Source: Candidatus Caenarcanales bacterium (GTDB lineage Bacteria; Cyanobacteriota; Vampirovibrionia; LMEP-6097). Taken from it: DNA of 55,709 bases. The DNA is taken from assembly GCA_013216135.1 (NCBI GenBank), contig JABSOS010000020.1:1-55709 (forward strand), written 5' to 3'. Under the pieces are notes generated by a model that saw only the letters and a program-made list of their open reading frames with translations, was not told the origin of the DNA and did no database searches. Shown here piece after piece: positions 52,071 to 55,709 of the stretch. Positions within the stretch are counted from its first letter, which is position 1, and every line of letters begins with the position of its first letter. Position numbers and translations under genes: made by a program.

Positions 52071-54659
52071 GTGAAAAAAGAAAAAACTATAAGTGATATT
52101 GAACTTGAGTTAGCAATGGAGAATTGTGCAAAAGAGCCAATTCAAATTCCAGGTTCAATACAATCCCATGGCTTTATGTTCATTCTCAACAATGAATTTA
52201 AGATAAAAAAGATTAGTGAAAATATCTTAAATTTCCTCAACAAACAGCTTAATGAAGTTATCGATAAAAACTTAAATGAATTTATTGATGAAAAGTTCAT
52301 AAATGAACTAAAGACGCTTCGCTCCGAAGGTGCTTTAAATCCAATTCGGTCTATGACTTTATCTTTCAAATTCACTGATGAATTATTTGATGCCATTATT
52401 CATGAAAATTCAGCAGGATATCAAATTCTTGAACTTGAAGAAAATCATAATCACTCAAGTGTACAAGACCTTTATAAAAAAGTTATGTCTTTTTCTGTTA
52501 ATTTACAGAAAACTTCTAATACTGAAATGCTTTATAACTATGTAGTAAATGAAGTACGCTCCATTACAGGCTTTGCGAGGGTAAAACTTTACCAGTTTGA
52601 TAGAGATTGGAATGGTTTAGTTATCGCAGAGTCTAAAGAAAATCATATGCATTCATATCTGGGCTTGCATTTCCCTCAGTCAGATATTCCAGTTCAAGCT
52701 CGAAAACTTTATTCTAAAAATTATTTGCGCTTAATTCCAGACATTAACAGTAAAGCATCAAAAATACTCCCTAACAATCTTGATCATAAATCTGAAGCTA
52801 TCGACATGAGTTTTTCAGTATTGAGAACCGTTTCACCTGTTCATATCGAATATTTAAATAACATGAATGTTCAAGCCTCTATGTCTATTTCCATTATGCA
52901 GAATGGAAAGCTCTGGGGACTAATAGCGTGTCACCACGACAAACCTTTACATGTTCCTTATTCTGTACGCATGATTGCTGAACTTTTCGGACATACTTTT
53001 TCGGCTTTACTGACTAATTACTCTCAGAGCAATGAAAATGAAAAAAAACAACAAAAAGAACTTTGTGTAAATGAAGTACATGCAATTTTAAATTCAAATA
53101 TTAATATCAGTAATGCCCTCAAAGTGAAATATAAGCTTTTGCTTAAAAGTGTTGATGCAGATGGACTAATAGCAAACTTTGGTGATAAACACTTTGCATT
53201 TGGCATAGTGCCTGAAATGCCTGTTGTAAAAAAAATAATCCAGTGGCTTGAAGCTCATTATCAAGAGGAAATTTTTATTAGTAACTCCATCAATAAAGAT
53301 ACAGATCTATTTCTAGAAGAAGGTTCTTCAGTAAGTGGACTTATTGCCACACCGGTAAGCTCAGAAATGAAAGATTATCTTCTATGGTTTAGATCTGAAC
53401 AAATTTCTGATATGAACTGGGCTGGCAAGCCTGAGAAAGTGCTTAGTAAAAATACACTTGGCTACCATTTAACCCCAAGAGCTTCTTTCGATAGGTGGCA
53501 AGAAAAATTAAGATCTTATTCAAGACCTTGGTCTCAATTAGAAATTGAGACAGCACAGGAAGTCAGTCAAGAGTTTTTAAAAAAGCGCTATGAAGATATT
53601 TTGTGTCAAAAAACTAATAACCTAGACTCAATAATCAAGAACTCCAATGCAACAGTTTATATCATGAATACGAAAAAACAGATTATGAGCATCAATGATA
53701 AAGCCTTAAAAACCTTTGGCTGTAACAATTCTGTAATCGGGAAAAGTATTAGTGAAATATTTGATCACGAATCAGCATCTCTAATAGAAGGAAATTTCCA
53801 GGAGATAATCTCAAAGAGAGATTCTATTACTTTTGAACAAACTTTTTTTATAAATAATAAAAAAATATCATTTATCAGTGCAGTATTCCCTCTCTTTGAC
53901 TCTAACAATGATGTTTACGCGATATGTACTATATCTACAGACATTAGCAAATTGAAAGAAACCGAAGCAGATTTAATAAAATCAAATAAAGAGCTTGAGC
54001 ACATGGCTTTTATTGCTTCACACGATTTACAAGAGCCACTAAGAATAATTGCAAATTTCACAGATATTCTAAATGAGGATTATAAAAATCAATTAGACAA
54101 CGATGCTCAGCGTTATATAGACTTTGTGCTATCTGCTACCAAACGTATGCAAAACTTAATTACAGATTTGTTATTGTATTCTAAACTATCTAATCAAGAT
54201 GATAATAAACCATTAATTGAATCTCAAACAGAACTTAATAAAGTAATAGATGACTTAAATTTAGCTTACCAGGATAAAGGTATTAAATTTATAGTCTCAA
54301 ACCCACTTCCTGAAATATATATGAAAGCAGAGCATTTTTATTGCATAATGCAAAACTTACTTACAAATGCTATCAAATATACTAGAGACCCCAATAAAAT
54401 AGAGATCACCATAAGTTGCAATACCTCTCAAGGTTTTTGGACATTCTCTGTTACTGATAATGGCATAGGCATTAAACCTAAGTATTATGAAAAAATCTTT
54501 TTAATCTTCCAGCGCCTTCATAAAAATGAATACCCAGGTACTGGAATCGGTTTAGCTCTTTGCAAAAGAATCATTGGAGCTTATAGAGGTGAGATTTGGG
54601 TTGAATCAGAGTATGGTAAAGGTAGTAGTTTCTACTTTACTATTCCTAAACGACCATAA
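52071..54659 (+). CDS. Bacteriophytochrome histidine kinase
   Basis: 862 residues: PAS (about 15-115), GAF (130-310), PHY (330-500), a further PAS (about 520-630), HisKA and HATPase. Biliverdin attachment site: C19 in ENCAKEPIQIPGSIQSHG, the position used by bacteriophytochromes. Chromophore pocket: FPQSDIPVQARKLY, and the His of SVLRTVSPVHIEYL. The PHY tongue carries PRASFDRW. Kinase residues: H651 in IASHDLQEPLR, LLTNAIKYT, DNGIGI and GTGIGLALCKRI. It should sense red/far-red light if biliverdin is made; no heme oxygenase is in the window. The start is GTG at 52071 with AAGGA seven bases upstream. Divergent from the kinase operon. Confidence 0.95.
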   Translation: MKKEKTISDIELELAMENCAKEPIQIPGSIQSHGFMFILNNEFKIKKISENILNFLNKQLNEVIDKNLNEFIDEKFINELKTLRSEGALNPIRSMTLSFKFTDELFDAIIHENSAGYQILELEENHNHSSVQDLYKKVMSFSVNLQKTSNTEMLYNYVVNEVRSITGFARVKLYQFDRDWNGLVIAESKENHMHSYLGLHFPQSDIPVQARKLYSKNYLRLIPDINSKASKILPNNLDHKSEAIDMSFSVLRTVSPVHIEYLNNMNVQASMSISIMQNGKLWGLIACHHDKPLHVPYSVRMIAELFGHTFSALLTNYSQSNENEKKQQKELCVNEVHAILNSNINISNALKVKYKLLLKSVDADGLIANFGDKHFAFGIVPEMPVVKKIIQWLEAHYQEEIFISNSINKDTDLFLEEGSSVSGLIATPVSSEMKDYLLWFRSEQISDMNWAGKPEKVLSKNTLGYHLTPRASFDRWQEKLRSYSRPWSQLEIETAQEVSQEFLKKRYEDILCQKTNNLDSIIKNSNATVYIMNTKKQIMSINDKALKTFGCNNSVIGKSISEIFDHESASLIEGNFQEIISKRDSITFEQTFFINNKKISFISAVFPLFDSNNDVYAICTISTDISKLKETEADLIKSNKELEHMAFIASHDLQEPLRIIANFTDILNEDYKNQLDNDAQRYIDFVLSATKRMQNLITDLLLYSKLSNQDDNKPLIESQTELNKVIDDLNLAYQDKGIKFIVSNPLPEIYMKAEHFYCIMQNLLTNAIKYTRDPNKIEITISCNTSQGFWTFSVTDNGIGIKPKYYEKIFLIFQRLHKNEYPGTGIGLALCKRIIGAYRGEIWVESEYGKGSSFYFTIPKRP

Positions 54660-54675
54660 AAGTCTCCAAAGTTTA

Positions 54676-55566
54676 CTATATATTAGGTTTCAAACTTTCA
54701 ATACACTCAAGAATCAAATTATTCTGAAACTTCCGTTTAGCGGTTATCGCATAAAAAGTTTCACGAATTTCTGGAATCTTTTTCACTTCAATCAAAGTCT
54801 TCTTTTCAAGCTCATCCAGCACAACAATAGGCGGCGCTAAAGTCAAACCCATTTTATCCAAAGCAACTAATCTAAGCATCGCCATGTCATCAACTTCTAC
54901 TAAAATATCAGGTTCTATATTTAACTTATCAACAAGAGAATCAAAAGTAACTCTAATATTATTCTTATGAGAAGGAAGATTCAAAGGATACTCAAGCAAA
55001 ATATCTTTTAAATCATCAGGATAAGCTTTTCGGCTTCGCCTCCCAATCAAACTAACTTCTTGGTCTGAAATCAAGTGAGCAACCCAAGCAGAAGCCCTAG
55101 TTCTATTCTTAGGAATGCTGTTAGCGAGAACGACATCAAGCTCATGCGCCTCAAGTTTATCAATTAAAGCTTGAAAGTTATCAGAAATAATACTGAGTTC
55201 AATCTCTGGATTTTCAAGTAAAGGTTTTAAGAATAGGAACTGGAAATTTCTTGAAAGTGTTGTAATTACTCCTATCTTTATACTTTGCTTAGTAGAGCGT
55301 CCCTCTTCTTTTAATCTATTTAGAAGTTCACCACCTGTATTGAAGATTTCATCAGCGTAATCTAATGTCATTCGTCCGGCTTCAGTAAGAACTAACTTCT
55401 TTCCTTCTTTTTTAAAAAGATCATGCCCTAACTGTCTTTGTAAAGTTTTCAACTGGATAGATAAAGCAGACTGAGCAATATGAAGATTATCCGCAGCACG
55501 AGTAAGGTTTCCCTCATGTGCAACTATCCAAAAATATTTAAGGTGATTATAGTTAAGATCCATCAT
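54676..55566 (-). CDS. LysR-family regulator, NhaR-like
   Basis: 296 residues. N-terminal winged HTH with LNYNHLKYFWIVAHEGNLTRAA and AQSALSIQLKTLQRQLG, the YNHLxYFW opening being characteristic of the NhaR subgroup (Na+/H+ antiporter regulator). The effector domain follows (IKIGVITTLSRNF, LDVVLANSI). The target is uncertain: the dab locus and ion transport are possible, but it is 9 kb from dabB. Its start region holds a dyad typical of LysR autoregulation. Stop TAG. Confidence 0.92.
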   Translation of the reverse strand: MMDLNYNHLKYFWIVAHEGNLTRAADNLHIAQSALSIQLKTLQRQLGHDLFKKEGKKLVLTEAGRMTLDYADEIFNTGGELLNRLKEEGRSTKQSIKIGVITTLSRNFQFLFLKPLLENPEIELSIISDNFQALIDKLEAHELDVVLANSIPKNRTRASAWVAHLISDQEVSLIGRRSRKAYPDDLKDILLEYPLNLPSHKNNIRVTFDSLVDKLNIEPDILVEVDDMAMLRLVALDKMGLTLAPPIVVLDELEKKTLIEVKKIPEIRETFYAITAKRKFQNNLILECIESLKPNI

Positions 55567-55568
55567 TC

Positions 55569-55601
55569 TATATTGTATATCAAAGCATTTGAAACAATAT
55601 A
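55569..55601. promoter_or_regulatory. Nested dyad upstream of the LysR gene
   Basis: TATATTGT at 55569-55576 mirrors ACAATATA at 55594-55601, and inside them TCAAA-GCA-TTTGA forms a second dyad (55580-55592). Placed directly before the LysR start, it is a good candidate for its own binding site. Confidence 0.6.
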
Positions 55602-55634
55602 TCGTATAGATTAAAGATTTTGTCGATAATAGAT

Positions 55635-55709
55635 AAGGCTCTAGACCATTAAACTTTATGATTCTTTAGAAATTACTAACTCGTACAACTCCTTTTCTAG
55701 CTCCTGATT
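55635..55709. repeat. 75-bp inverted repeat, right copy
   Basis: Exact reverse complement of 3-77. It contains, on the minus strand, the same 17-codon gene tail ending in TAA followed by the spacer. Beyond the repeat the sequences differ: a long open frame on the left, the LysR upstream region here. Confidence 0.93.

Overview
The window reads as one complete contig of an AT-rich, compact, didermal bacterium. It is best explained as a non-photosynthetic cyanobacterial relative (Melainabacteria/Vampirovibrionia). That placement is an inference. It rests on the look of the 16S rRNA gene (minus strand, about 12320-13816), on a DUF3326 protein of the type I know mainly from cyanobacteria and plastids, and on the overall gene set. 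The outer membrane is supported by a BamA/Omp85 protein, a TolC-type channel and WaaE-like glycosyltransferases. No photosynthesis genes, CRISPR arrays, insertion sequences or phage genes were seen.

Layout. 1-2.2 kb: accessory and partly decayed, with the tail of a gene, a long open frame without a start codon, and two related hypothetical genes. 2.2-7.4 kb: trmD-uppP, an SLC13-type transporter, pfkA and a DUF3326 gene. 7.5-9.8 kb: a large acidic orphan protein. 9.8-13.9 kb: secD, ispE and a 16S rRNA gene that is not followed by 23S; long complementary arms flank the 16S and would form its processing stem. 14-18.4 kb: CDP-alcohol phosphatidyltransferase, tatC, fmt and tolC in tight divergent and convergent pairs. 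18.4-23.4 kb: a block of unrecognised genes, including a glycine-rich protein, a putative HEFGH metalloprotease, and an operon of winged-helix protein, divergent uracil-phosphoribosyltransferase-like protein and a hypothetical. It ends in a 160-nt hairpin. 23.4-29.6 kb: bamA, leuA, an exported hypothetical, cmk and a nitroreductase. 29.6-32.0 kb: three tandem GT2 glycosyltransferases. 32.1-32.6 kb: tRNA-Ser(GGA), strong hairpins and a tRNA-like remnant. 32.6-36.7 kb: hypothetical genes and two disrupted genes, one by an in-frame TAG and one by a frameshift at a run of eight T.

36.7-41.0 kb looks like an electrophile or alkylation stress module. A TetR regulator and a three-gene operon (AhpD-like protein, Tag-like DNA glycosylase, exported SRPBCC-like protein) share an identical operator-like sequence in their promoters, with a GST and an SDR convergent downstream. 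41.0-45.2 kb is a dabB-dabA-PII operon for energy-coupled inorganic-carbon uptake. 45.4-54.7 kb is a signalling cluster: TerC protein, two CheY-like receivers, a CheB-CheR-PAS-histidine kinase, a receiver-kinase, and divergently a biliverdin-type bacteriophytochrome. A LysR/NhaR-like regulator closes the contig.

The two contig ends carry the same 75-bp sequence in opposite orientation, so the assembly probably stopped at a repeat. Most genes lack a clear Shine-Dalgarno sequence although the 16S keeps its CCUCC tail. TAA is the main stop codon, TAG is common and TGA rare.
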